Below are positions 1 through 9,684 of a DNA stretch of 64,000 bases, in pieces. Numbering within the stretch: the first letter of the stretch is position 1; every line of letters starts with the position of its first letter. Position numbers and translations under genes: made by a program. The notes under the pieces were generated by a model. It saw only the letters and a list, made by a program, of their open reading frames with translations. It did not search any database and was not told where the DNA came from. This stretch comes from an uncultured Coriobacteriaceae bacterium (lineage in GTDB: Bacteria; Actinomycetota; Coriobacteriia; Coriobacteriales; Coriobacteriaceae), in the NCBI GenBank assembly GCA_944319885.1, contig CALUFC010000001.1, positions 124,001 to 188,000 of the forward strand. Direction: 5' to 3'.

Positions 1-110
1 ATGTACGTGTGAAGAGCGTGCGGGGTAAGAACAAGATTGAGATTGAGTTTAAGGATGAAGATGAACTTCAGACCATCCTTTCTGAGATCATGAATATCGA
101 AATGGAGTAA
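1..110 (+). CDS. parB: ParB/Spo0J chromosome partitioning protein, C-terminal end (partial)
   Basis: The frame entering from the left edge (third base onward) is open until the TAA at 108-110. It encodes about 35 residues ending in a charged segment, VRGKNKIEIEFKDEDEL followed by QTILSEIMN. ParB proteins typically end in a GKIEIEF..EEDL..IL dimerisation segment, and the match is clear although short. ParB binds parS sites and works with ParA and SMC in origin segregation. A parS-like sequence lies about 800 bases downstream, which fits. The 5' part is outside the window. Identity rests only on the C-terminal motif. Confidence 0.7.
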   Translation, partial: VRVKSVRGKNKIEIEFKDEDELQTILSEIMNIEME

Positions 111-112
111 TC

Positions 113-367
113 ATGGGTAAGAAATTGTTCGGCATCATTGCATTAGGTGCAACGATTGCAGCGGGAGCATTTGCCGGATATAAGGTTGCAACCGACAGTG
201 AGCTGCGTCAAAAGCTCCTTCGTGGCGCACAAGATATGCTCGAAACTTCGAAGAAAGCAGTAACCGAGATGTCGGAAGATGTCGCATTGAAGACAGCGAG
301 GATGACCAAGAATCCCAAGATCAATCAGGAATGGGTTGAAAATCAATGGGAGTCTATTGGTTATTAA
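113..367 (+). CDS. small single-pass membrane protein, unknown function
   Basis: This 84-residue protein starts two bases after the parB stop, so it is probably co-transcribed with it. Residues 4-22 (LFGIIALGATIAAGAFAGY) form one hydrophobic segment rich in Ala and Gly. A charged, helical tail follows with no cysteines or recognisable catalytic motif. The layout resembles small YtxH-like membrane-anchored proteins, but similarity is only in architecture. A hairpin terminator follows at 393-424. No function can be assigned; the position next to parB may only reflect operon structure. Confidence 0.65.
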   Translation: MGKKLFGIIALGATIAAGAFAGYKVATDSELRQKLLRGAQDMLETSKKAVTEMSEDVALKTARMTKNPKINQEWVENQWESIGY

Positions 368-392
368 GGTACCTAATAAACCTGTTGTGTAT

Positions 393-424
393 GGGAGGGA
401 TCGCGATGCGGTCCTTCCCTTTTG
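393..424 (+). terminator. rho-independent terminator after parB operon
   Basis: A 12-bp stem (393-404 with 408-419, two G-U pairs) with a 3-base loop is followed by TTTT. It closes the parB / small membrane protein unit. Confidence 0.75.
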
Positions 425-533
425 TTATAAAGCAAACGTCACGCTACCACTGCGTTATGGTTGACAAGTAACGAAGAGAAGAAATCAACAGGTCATCGTT
501 GATATGGTGAAAATCTACGAAGACAAACATACG

Positions 534-542
534 TTTTGCACA
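534..542 (+). promoter_or_regulatory. DnaA box TTTTGCACA
   Basis: Exact match to the TTWTNCACA consensus in the forward orientation, within the AT-rich gene-free stretch before dnaB. Confidence 0.5.
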
Positions 543-703
543 AGCGGCCAATCACAACAACAATCTATAAACAGCTACGTCTTCCTGCGACTTGGATAAA
601 TTTGTATAACTAACCTGCGCATTCACAAAATGTACAACTAAACAAGTAGGAATAACTGGCAAAACATATTATAGAATGAATAACCGCAGGTCAAACAAGT
701 GCT

Positions 704-744
704 TGTGGAAAAGTCAGAAATGAAGCGACGCGAAATGTGGAAAA
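704..744 (-). promoter_or_regulatory. pair of DnaA boxes (TTTTCCACA on minus strand)
   Basis: TGTGGAAAA occurs at 704-712 and again at 736-744, 32 bases apart and in the same orientation. That is about three helical turns, a spacing that would put both sites on one face of the DNA. A degenerate third box (CGTTGATAA, 745-753) follows directly. Confidence 0.55.
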
Positions 745-894
745 CGTTGATAACACGACAATCCGCAGGACAGCATTGCAAGGTTTTCGACAGGCGCATG
801 TTAATAGAAAGCATGCCAAAGTTTCACTTCATGAAGGTTCTAGCAGCGTACGCATGTCGTATAGTGATGCTCCCGCCTATTTCGCCGTAGGTAT

Positions 895-910
895 GGATTC
901 ACGTGGAACA
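895..910. promoter_or_regulatory. parS-like ParB binding site
   Basis: The 16-mer at 895-910 matches the bacterial parS consensus TGTTTCACGTGAAACA at 13 of 16 positions, including the central TTCACGTG core. It lies 33 bases before the dnaB start and near parB. The three mismatches leave doubt about whether it is bound. Confidence 0.45.
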
Positions 911-942
911 TCGAGCAGCGATGAGGGAGCAGGTGAGCGTCG

Positions 943-2328
943 GTGAACGAGGAATATTACCAGGAAGATGTCGTGTCGCGCGGCGCGCGACAAGGCCTGC
1001 CTAACAACGCGGACGCTGAGGCGAACGTGCTGGCAGCCATGCTGCTCTCCCCCGAAGTCGTCAACGATGCCGCCTCGATGCTGCGCCCCGAAGATTTCTT
1101 CCGTCCGGCGCATCGCACGCTGTTCACCTCGATGCTCGAGATGAACGAGCGCAGTATCCCGGTCGATTCCATCTCGCTGATCGATTACCTCGCCTCAATC
1201 GACAAGCTTGCCTCCGTGGGCGGCGAGGCGTACATCCTCGAGTTGGTGGGAAACACCATCTCGCTGGTGAACTGGCAGCACCATGCTGGTATCGTGCGCC
1301 GCGATGCCATGCTGCGCGAGATCATCGGTGCAACGAACCAGATCAATGCGCTCGCCTATGATGCGCCGCTCGACACGAAAGAGGTCGTGGAGCGGGCCGA
1401 GAGCATGCTACTCTCGGTGACGGAGCGCGAGGTCTCAAATGTCTACAAATCGCTCACCGAGTTCATGGTTGAGGCCTATAACGAGGCGGCGGAGGTCTGC
1501 GCGGCAGGTGGTCAGGCGCATGGCGTTCCCACCGGGTTTCCCAGCCTCGATCGGCTGCTGCTTGGATTGCGCGAGGGCCAGCTCGTCATCATCGGCGCGC
1601 GCCCTGCTGTGGGTAAGACCTCGTTCGCCCTCAACCTGGCGCTCAATGCGGCGGCAGCGGGATACACCGTTGGCTTCTTCTCGCTCGAGATGAGCGGCAA
1701 GGAAATCGCCCAGCGCCTCATCTGCGCGCATGCGATGCTCTCGATCTCGGATTTCCGCACGGGTCGCATCTCGCCCGAGCAGTGGGCGAACATCAACGAG
1801 GCAACCCAGGAGCTCTCGAAGCTCGATATCCTCATTGACGATACGCCGGGTACCACGGTCACCGAGATTCGTGCCAAGGCGCGCCGCATGCTCCACAACA
1901 AGGAGAAATCGATCGTCATCCTCGACTACCTGCAGCTTGTAAGCCCGCCTCCCGGCCGCCGTGCCGAGAACCGCGCGGTCGAGGTCTCCGAGATGAGCCG
2001 TGCGCTCAAGATCTTGGCGAAAGACCTGGCGATCCCCGTCATCTCGCTCTCCCAGCTCTCCCGTGCTGTGGAGAGCCGTACCGGCAAGCGCCCGCAGCTT
2101 TCCGACCTGCGTGAATCGGGCTCGATCGAGCAGGACGCCGACATTGTCATGTTCCTCGACCGCTCAAGCGACGAGCATGAGGCGTCGCGCGATGACAGGC
2201 CGGACGAGGGCGTTACCCGTGTCATCGTGGCAAAGAACCGTTCGGGCCCCATCGGCGATGTCGACCTCGCCTTCGTGCCCGCATCTACGAAGTTCTATGA
2301 GCTTGATGCGCTCCATGATGAAGGTTAG
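943..2328 (+). CDS. dnaB: replicative DNA helicase DnaB
   Basis: This 461-residue protein is the hexameric 5'-3' helicase that unwinds DNA ahead of the replisome. It has the usual two-part layout: an N-terminal DnaB domain (about residues 20-120) and a C-terminal RecA-like ATPase. The Walker A motif GARPAVGKT lies at about 218-226. Walker B is seen as IVILDYLQLV, followed by SQLSRAVESR and the LRESGSIEQDAD motif. The length is normal and no intein is present. The GTG start at 943 is preceded by AGGTGAG at 931-937. It follows the candidate origin region and precedes purA. Confidence 0.96.
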   Translation: MNEEYYQEDVVSRGARQGLPNNADAEANVLAAMLLSPEVVNDAASMLRPEDFFRPAHRTLFTSMLEMNERSIPVDSISLIDYLASIDKLASVGGEAYILELVGNTISLVNWQHHAGIVRRDAMLREIIGATNQINALAYDAPLDTKEVVERAESMLLSVTEREVSNVYKSLTEFMVEAYNEAAEVCAAGGQAHGVPTGFPSLDRLLLGLREGQLVIIGARPAVGKTSFALNLALNAAAAGYTVGFFSLEMSGKEIAQRLICAHAMLSISDFRTGRISPEQWANINEATQELSKLDILIDDTPGTTVTEIRAKARRMLHNKEKSIVILDYLQLVSPPPGRRAENRAVEVSEMSRALKILAKDLAIPVISLSQLSRAVESRTGKRPQLSDLRESGSIEQDADIVMFLDRSSDEHEASRDDRPDEGVTRVIVAKNRSGPIGDVDLAFVPASTKFYELDALHDEG

Positions 2329-2357
2329 CAAGATTGAGCAGGTAAAGGCTATACTAG

Positions 2358-3710
<1,353 letters not shown>

Positions 3711-3721
3711 GCGGGTTCACC

Positions 3722-4633
3722 ATGAATTCATTTGCTGTCGTAACCGATAGCGCGGCAGATATTCCGCTCGATCTTGCGCGTGAGTTTGGCATCAAGATTG
3801 TCCCGCTGCACGTTGCCTTCCAGGGCAAGGAGTATAACGACGGCGTCGACATCTCGACGCCTGAGCTGCTTTGCCTCATGGAGGGGTCTGACGAGCTGCC
3901 CAGCACCTCCCAGCCATCCCCGGCCGATTTCCTCGCGGTGTATCAGGAGCTGTTCGAAGCCGGATACACGCAGATCCTCTCCATCCACCTTGCCCGCGCG
4001 CTCTCTGCCACCATCGAGAGCGCCCGAGCCATCGCCGGCCAGCTGCCTGAGGGCCTGCGCCTCGAGGTGGTTGATAGCCGCTTCGCAACGGTTGGCCAGG
4101 GTGCGATGGCGCTTGAGGCTGCCGTGATCGCACAGCATGGCGGCACGCTGGACGAGGCGCTCGAGCGCATCGAGGCCATTCGCGCCGCGGCGCGCATCCA
4201 TTTCCTGCCCGACACCCTCGACAACCTCGTCAAGGGCGGGCGCGCCACCAAGGCCCAGGGGTTTGTGACCTCCCTGCTCGACATCAAGCTCGTGATCGGG
4301 CTTGAGGACGACGGTTCGATTGTGGTGGAGCGTAAGGTCAAAGGTGCTAAGGCGGCAATTGTAGACATGAGGAAGCGCATGGCCGCAGCAGTGAAGCAGT
4401 TTGGCCCGCAGGTGTACTACATCTTGCATACCAACGCTCCCGAGCGGGTGGCAAAGCTCGCCGAGGAGATCAAGAAGCTCGGCGGCGAGGTGCGCTATCT
4501 CACCGAGGCAACCATCGGCCCGGTTATCGCCACGCATGTAGGCGAGGGCGCGATCGGCGTGTTCCATTATCCGGCAGCGCTCCATGCTGCCGAACTCGAC
4601 GGCGTATCGGAGTATCTGACGCCGGAATTCTAG
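3722..4633 (+). CDS. DegV family protein (fatty-acid binding, FakB-like)
   Basis: This 303-residue protein begins FAVVTDSAADIP and contains STSQPSPADF and a central TLDNLVKGGR segment, all typical of DegV/EDD-fold proteins. In Gram-positive bacteria members bind one fatty acid and present it to the kinase FakA. No fakA is nearby, so the ligand is not known. It starts 11 bases after purA, with only a weak GGCGGG upstream. The ATG at 3722 matches the family N-terminus better than TTG 3701. It is probably co-transcribed with purA by proximity. Confidence 0.85.
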   Translation: MNSFAVVTDSAADIPLDLAREFGIKIVPLHVAFQGKEYNDGVDISTPELLCLMEGSDELPSTSQPSPADFLAVYQELFEAGYTQILSIHLARALSATIESARAIAGQLPEGLRLEVVDSRFATVGQGAMALEAAVIAQHGGTLDEALERIEAIRAAARIHFLPDTLDNLVKGGRATKAQGFVTSLLDIKLVIGLEDDGSIVVERKVKGAKAAIVDMRKRMAAAVKQFGPQVYYILHTNAPERVAKLAEEIKKLGGEVRYLTEATIGPVIATHVGEGAIGVFHYPAALHAAELDGVSEYLTPEF

Positions 4634-4640
4634 GTTTTAC

Positions 4641-4665
4641 CGGGCGCGGTCTTCGCGCCCGTTTG
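4641..4665 (+). terminator. hairpin terminator after DegV gene
   Basis: An 8-bp GC-rich perfect stem (4641-4648 with 4654-4661) has a 5-base loop. The following T run is short (TTT), so termination may be partial. Confidence 0.5.
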
Positions 4666-4685
4666 CGTCTATGGAGGGGAGAACC

Positions 4686-5990
4686 ATGACGGACGAGAAG
4701 AAGACCATCGATATTCTGCTGCTGGGCAGCGGCGGCCGCGAGCACGCCCTGGCCAAGAAGCTTGCTGAGAGCCCCCTGTGCGGGGAACTCTATATTGCGC
4801 CGGGTAACGGTGGAACCGTCGAGGTGGGCGAGAACGTCGCGCTCGATGAGAATGATCCGGTTGCCGTGGCGGATTTTGCCCGTGAATCGAATATCGGCCT
4901 CGTAGTGATTGGCCCTGAGGCCCCGCTTGTCGCCGGCGTTGCCGACGCCGTGCGCGAAGCGGGCATTCCGTGCTTTGGCCCGGGTGCGGCGGGCGCCCAG
5001 ATGGAGGGCTCGAAGCGCTTCTCCAAGGAGCTCATGGGTCGTGCGAACATTCCCACCGCGGCCTACGGCGTGTTCACGAACGAGGAAGACGCACTCGCCT
5101 ACGTGCGCGAGCAAGGTGCGCCGCTCGTGGTGAAGGCCGACGGCCTCGCCGCCGGCAAGGGTGTGATCGTGGCGACCGAGCTTGAGCAGGCCGAGGAGGC
5201 GGTGCGCGAGTGCTTTGGCGGCGCCTTTGGCGATGCCGGCTTCACCGTGGTGGTCGAGGAGATGCTTACCGGCCCCGAGTGCTCGCTGCTGGCGTTTACC
5301 GATGGCAAGACCGTGCGACCCATGGCGACCTCGCAAGATCACAAGCGCGCACTCGAGGGCGACAAGGGCCCCAACACGGGCGGCATGGGCGTGTACAGCC
5401 CGGTTCCCATTGTGACCGATGCGGAAAAAGCCGAGATGGAGCGCATCATGGATGCCACCGTGGCGCAGCTCGCATCCGAGGGCATCGATTATCGCGGCTG
5501 CCTCTACGGCGGCTTCATGCTCACGCCAGAGGGTCCCAAGGTGCTCGAGTTCAATGCGCGGTTTGGCGACCCCGAGACGCAGGTGGTGCTGCCCCGCCTG
5601 AAAAACGACCTTGTGGAAGTCATGCTTGCCTGCGCTAACCAGACGCTCGACCAGGTTGCGCTCGCATGGCGCGACGAATGGGCGGTCTCGGTGGTTCTCA
5701 CGAGCGCTGGATATCCCGGAAGCTATGAGAAGGGCAAGGTGATCACCGGCATCGATGACGCCGCCGCCATGGAGAACGTGACGGTGTATCACGCCGGTAC
5801 CGCGGTGAACGAAAACGGCGAGGTAGTGACCGCCGGCGGGCGCGTGATCGATGTGACCGCGCTTGGTGCCACGTTCGAGCAAGCTCGCAATCTGGCATAT
5901 GAGGCCTGCGAGAAGATTCAGTTCGAGGGCAAGACCCTGCGCCACGACATCGGTCTCAGGGCTCTCAAGGGCAGGAGCGCGTGGGACTAG
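4686..5990 (+). CDS. purD: phosphoribosylamine-glycine ligase (GARS)
   Basis: PurD joins glycine to phosphoribosylamine using ATP, the second step of de novo purine synthesis. The 434-residue protein has the N-domain GSGGREHA at residues 14-21. An ATP-grasp domain follows with [21 protein letters not shown] and [11 protein letters not shown]. Length and motifs are normal and there is no fusion to purM or purN. The start at 4686 follows a strong GGAGGGGAG at 4673-4681. It stands alone between two hairpins, so it is probably monocistronic. Confidence 0.97.
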   Translation: MTDEKKTIDILLLGSGGREHALAKKLAESPLCGELYIAPGNGGTVEVGENVALDENDPVAVADFARESNIGLVVIGPEAPLVAGVADAVREAGIPCFGPGAAGAQMEGSKRFSKELMGRANIPTAAYGVFTNEEDALAYVREQGAPLVVKADGLAAGKGVIVATELEQAEEAVRECFGGAFGDAGFTVVVEEMLTGPECSLLAFTDGKTVRPMATSQDHKRALEGDKGPNTGGMGVYSPVPIVTDAEKAEMERIMDATVAQLASEGIDYRGCLYGGFMLTPEGPKVLEFNARFGDPETQVVLPRLKNDLVEVMLACANQTLDQVALAWRDEWAVSVVLTSAGYPGSYEKGKVITGIDDAAAMENVTVYHAGTAVNENGEVVTAGGRVIDVTALGATFEQARNLAYEACEKIQFEGKTLRHDIGLRALKGRSAWD

Positions 5991-6018
5991 GTCTGGACGT
6001 GCGATATATCGCGTGGAG

Positions 6019-6052
6019 TGGGATGCATTGGCAGGATGCATCCCATTTTTTT
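6019..6052 (+). terminator. rho-independent terminator after purD
   Basis: A perfect 10-bp stem (6019-6028 with 6036-6045) with a 7-base loop is followed directly by seven T residues. Confidence 0.9.
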
Positions 6053-6078
6053 GTACTGCCGTAAGGAAGGTCATACTG

Positions 6079-6117
6079 TTTACTGAATAAAAATTCACTG
6101 AATAATTTTTCAGTAAA
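6079..6117. promoter_or_regulatory. AT-rich inverted repeat with three ACTGAA units
   Basis: TTTACTGAA at 6079-6087 pairs perfectly with TTCAGTAAA at 6109-6117. Inside the first arm ACTGAATAA starts at 6082, and it is repeated at 6097-6105, 15 bases later. The array is in the spacer before the surface protein at 6444 and could be an operator. It has no match I recognise. Confidence 0.4.
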
Positions 6118-6239
6118 GCCGCTCAATCGCCCGATGGGGATCCTGGAGCGCCAACAGTGGTGATGGTCTGTATATGAGCGCAGAAGGTTGATGTATCGTA
6201 TCGGGCTAAATCTGAATACCGTAAAAAATATCTGGTTTG

Positions 6240-6285
6240 AATCGGCAAGCGGAATATCGCTGTACGCGATAGCTGTTTGCCGATT
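6240..6285. promoter_or_regulatory. nested inverted repeat upstream of LPTTG surface protein
   Basis: An outer 9-bp arm (6240-6248 with 6277-6285) encloses an inner TATCGC (6255-6260) / GCGATA (6266-6271) repeat. The inner pair and the following GCT match the repeats upstream of both giant adhesins at 9609 and 37631. It may be an operator or a leader RNA hairpin. The remaining leader to the start codon at 6444 holds no gene. Confidence 0.55.
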
Positions 6286-6443
6286 CTTTGCATGAATTGC
6301 TTTGGAGGGAGCATTTTAAATCTCGTGTATCGCCATCACACTCTACACGCCTATCTACCTATGTCCTGAGCTGCGGGATAGAGGAATAGGCACCGCACAA
6401 ACGGATTAGAAACGAAAACGGCCATGCGGAGACAGGAGATGGG

Positions 6444-9337
6444 ATGAAACGGGAATTCATGAGGCTGGCAGGAGGTTTGGCACTTGCGGCTGCGCTTGTG
6501 TCGGTGGCTCCCTGCGTAGCCTTCGCCGCCGGTACCACGGCAGATACGCAATCGGGGGTATCTCTGAGATAACCCCGCAGGCAGATGAGCCGGTCGCAGA
6601 AATCAATGGTGTGCAATATACCGATATTGATGAGGCCATCGATGCGGCATCTGCTGGCGATACGATTACGCTGCTCAGCGATGTGAAGGTTACTAAGACG
6701 TTTTACAAGTCTCTGACCTTTACGGGTGGATATAAGTTGACCGTTGATGCGTACAGTTGGCGCTACAACGGAGATCTCATCTTTGATGCCGCTGATTTTG
6801 AGATGGTTGTCGACGCTGATTCTCCAGCAGCTGATAACGGAGAGATTTCTCGCTGGCTCGGTATGGCGCTCAGCAATGGTTCCATAGTTGCCCGAAATGG
6901 CGCCGACGTTACTTTCTCATTTGATTCTGTGAGTGGCACGAACTGCGCTATTTATGGCACGAATGCCGACATAATCGTTGAGAATGGCTCGACATTTGGC
7001 ATCTATGGCAAAAATACGGCTGGTGTTCAAGGTCAGGGATTGCAACTTGATTCAGAAAAAGCGGTTGGCATTAAGGTAACCGGAAACAGCACCTTTTTGA
7101 TCGACGGCACGAACCGCGGTTACGTCTGCAGTCCGGATATTTACGTCGAAGATTCAACGTTCAAGGTTCAGAACTGCACCGCGAATGCTTCGAACGGCGG
7201 TCTGTTCGAAGCGGTCAATTCTGAGATCAAGTTCGATAACAATGACGGCCACGGGCTTTCTGCTGGAAACGTTGTTATTGACGGGTCAACCGTAACGACG
7301 ACGAATAATGGATACTGTGGATTCGTCCTGAGTGGCAATTTGGATATCAAGAATAAGTCCGTCATTACGGTGACTGGAAACGCATGGCATGATGACAGTA
7401 ACAATGCCGCATATGCGGGTTTTCGTCTCAACGGAGGTAGCACGTCCAACGTCTACAACATAGACGGGAGCACAACACTCACCATTGCGGATAATTACAA
7501 TGCCGGTCTCGACGTACGTCGCGGCACGCTCACCATTGCTAACGGGGCGAAGGTCACCATTACCGGTAATTCGGTGACGAATACCGATATGGCGGGTTAT
7601 GGCGGCGGTATCTATGTTGGCTATAGCACGCAGTCCGATTGGGCAAAGGCAACCATTCCTTCTGACGCGCTTATTTGCAACAACCATGCCCTTAATGGCG
7701 GAGACGATATCTACGTTGCTACAGGTGTCGAGGGAGCTCGGTCCTCGTTGACCATTATTCCGGTGGCGGATGGGCAATCTCTTGACGGTACTAAGCTCGT
7801 ATCGAGTGGTAGCAGAGATTCGCGCGGCAGTGTTGCGGATGACTGCATCGACAGCATTGACGGTTGGTACCTCGACGGTATGAACGAAGAAGGAGCCCTT
7901 GATGCTGACAAGCGTTGGGAGGCCCATGCCGATTCCTATGATGGTGTATATGCTGAGCAGTATGCCGTTGACGAAACGGTAACAGTCGAGGGCCCGCTCG
8001 CCCTCAAGGCAGCGCACGGTCTCGGTGTGGTTGCTGTTGATCCGGCCGATATCACCATCTATATGGGTGGCGATGAGGGCTACGAGGGAACCGCGACCGA
8101 GAACGGTTCCATCTCCGGCAGCAACTCCCTGCCCGAGCCCGGCTTCTACTTCGTGCTGTCTGATGACATCAACCAGGCGTTCGCCGATGCTGGCATCGCT
8201 GATTTGGGCGTGGCCGCCGACCTCTCGCAGTACATGACTATCTATACGCATGGCTACAACGGCGAGAACGGCGAGCTCCACTGGAAGCTCGAGAAGTACG
8301 GCGAGAACAACTCCGAGGCATACGGCCAGTTCATCTACCGCATTGTGCCCGCGCCCACCGCAGACCAGGAAGCAGTGCCCGTGCGTCTGCAGTTTACCGG
8401 CGAGGACGGTTCGACCGTTACGAGCGACGAATTCGATCCGAGCGCAGCCGATACGCTTTCTCAGAAGTACACGATGCAGCTCTACACCGAGCTTGTTCAG
8501 AACGATCAGGTCGTGTTCGAGGTCGATATCAAGGGTCAGAAGTTCTACAACTCCATGGAGCTGCAGACCGGTGAGCTCAACGTTCGCTATGTGACGGGCA
8601 ACCAGGATGACGTGGTGAGCGATGTGCTTAACTCCGAGGCAGAGCTCGCTGCTGCGAAGGCGGAGGATCCCAACAAGGCATTTGCCCTGCATCCCGAGGG
8701 AACCACGTACTACATCAACAACAGCAAGGTCGATATCGCCGATGGTATCGCCCCGTCGCTGTTGTTTGACGATGTGGTGAGCGACCATAACACTACGGGT
8801 GCCGAGGACTACGATCAGCAGCTTGCCAGCCGTGCGGTCGATGTGGCCATATCGGCGGGTGCTGATTTTGAGAACCCGTACTTCCAGGCTAAGTACCTCG
8901 ACCTCGTGGATGCCAACAACGGCAACGTCTGGTTGACTGCGAGCGAGCCCACCACGGTGTATTGGCCGTATCCTGCTGGTACAAACGAGAACACCGAGTT
9001 CTATCTTGTGCACTTCACGGATCTCGATCGCGAGATGAACAACTCCGCCATCGACGGTGCTATCGATAGCTCGGCGACCGAGTACGTTGCCGTGGAGAAC
9101 ACCGAGCATGGCATTCGCTTCACCACCGATGGCTTCTCACCGTTCGTGCTGATCTGGGATGCCGGAACCGAGGCCGGCCCGCAGCCCGAGCCTCCCGTGG
9201 TTCCCACCGAGCCCAGCAAGCCCGGTAACGGCCTGCCCACTACGGGTGATTACTCCCTCATGGGCGCTGCCGCTGCTGCCGTCGCCGGCATCGCGGTGAT
9301 TGGTTGCGGTATCCATATGGCGCGGAAGTCGCACTAA
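6444..9337 (+). pseudogene. LPTTG-anchored surface protein, frameshifted after the signal peptide
   Basis: A start at 6444 with AGGAG at 6434-6438 encodes a classic signal peptide (MKREFMRLAGG, then a hydrophobic Ala/Leu/Val core ending CVAFAAG). The frame stops at TAA 6570-6572, while a long second frame runs on to 9337. One extra G in the GGGGG run at 6554-6558 joins the two into a 964-residue protein. The mature chain begins with a repetitive Gly/Asn/Thr-rich region typical of parallel beta-helix surface proteins. It ends with a Pro-rich linker, LPTTGD, a hydrophobic helix and a basic tail, a sortase sorting signal. It could be a true pseudogene, a phase-off allele or a sequencing error. 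Confidence 0.8.
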
Positions 9338-9374
9338 TATATAAGGCTATTCACACATAAGAACGGCAAGAGGA

Positions 9375-9415
9375 GAACGTGCCCCGTCCAAGGCGGGGCA
9401 CGTTCTTTGTTGTTC
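9375..9415 (+). terminator. rho-independent terminator after LPTTG surface protein
   Basis: A perfect 12-bp stem (9375-9386 with 9394-9405) with a 7-base loop is followed by a T-rich run. Confidence 0.85.
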
Positions 9416-9489
9416 ACCGGATTTCCCGTGGTAGACGCACATATTGTGAAGGAGTTCTTAGTGCAGAAACAATAGGGTGTACCCTTATC

Positions 9490-9516
9490 GGTAAACGGTT
9501 ATGAGCAGGTAAACGG
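9490..9516 (+). repeat. two direct repeats GGTAAACGG
   Basis: GGTAAACGG occurs at 9490-9498 and 9508-9516, 18 bases apart, upstream of the likely adhesin promoter. The GTAAAC core recurs as a perfect palindrome upstream of the second adhesin (37593-37608). This is a candidate activator or repressor site. Confidence 0.4.
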
Positions 9517-9571
9517 CTTAAAAAGTAGTGATTAAGAAAGAAATAAGGTCGGAGGGCTGCTCAATATCAGG

Positions 9572-9600
9572 TTGAAGCTTGCATAGATGGAGCCTAGCAT
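9572..9600 (+). promoter_or_regulatory. probable promoter of adhesin 1
   Basis: TTGAAG (-35, 9572-9577) and TAGCAT (-10, 9595-9600) are separated by 17 bases. Transcription would begin near 9607, just before the inverted repeat at 9609. Confidence 0.45.
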
Positions 9601-9608
9601 GACTAAGA

Positions 9609-9630
9609 CTATCGCTATTCCGGGCGATAG
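9609..9630. promoter_or_regulatory. inverted repeat CTATCGC-N8-GCGATAG before adhesin 1
   Basis: The 7-bp arms (9609-9615 and 9624-9630) are perfect. The sequence TATCGCT..TTCC..GCGATAGCT.TGCGCA is shared with the repeat before adhesin 2 (37631-37660). It overlaps the predicted transcription start, as an operator would, or forms a hairpin at the 5' end of the transcript. Confidence 0.6.
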
Positions 9631-9684
9631 CTATGCGCAAAACGTAGGTAAGTTGTCGCGCGCATGAGTGTGAGGAGTTGCGTC

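Larger units (their letters stand above)
425..942. other. gene-free AT-rich region with DnaA boxes; candidate origin or DnaA-regulated dnaB promoter
   Basis: This 518-bp stretch has no credible gene; short ORFs in it lack ribosome binding sites. It is clearly AT-richer than its surroundings between about 430 and 690. It carries three perfect matches to the DnaA box consensus TTWTNCACA (534-542 forward; 704-712 and 736-744 reverse), a one-mismatch box at 601-609, and a parS-like site at 895-910. A TATAGT at 860-865 could be the dnaB -10 element, but no good -35 is seen. Location between parB and dnaB fits an origin-proximal region. dnaA itself is not in the window, so oriC is a candidate call only. 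Confidence 0.5.

Noticed and set aside
699-946. Short plus-strand ORFs before dnaB
   Set aside because: They overlap each other and the DnaA-box region, lack ribosome binding sites and have no recognisable motif.
6001-6012. GCGATATATCGC palindrome after purD
   Set aside because: It contains the same hexamers as the surface-gene repeats but in the opposite order and downstream of a gene. It is probably a coincidence or part of the transcript end.
4524-6098. Minus-strand open frame over purD
   Set aside because: Antisense shadow of purD with His/Arg/Leu-rich translation and no start signal.
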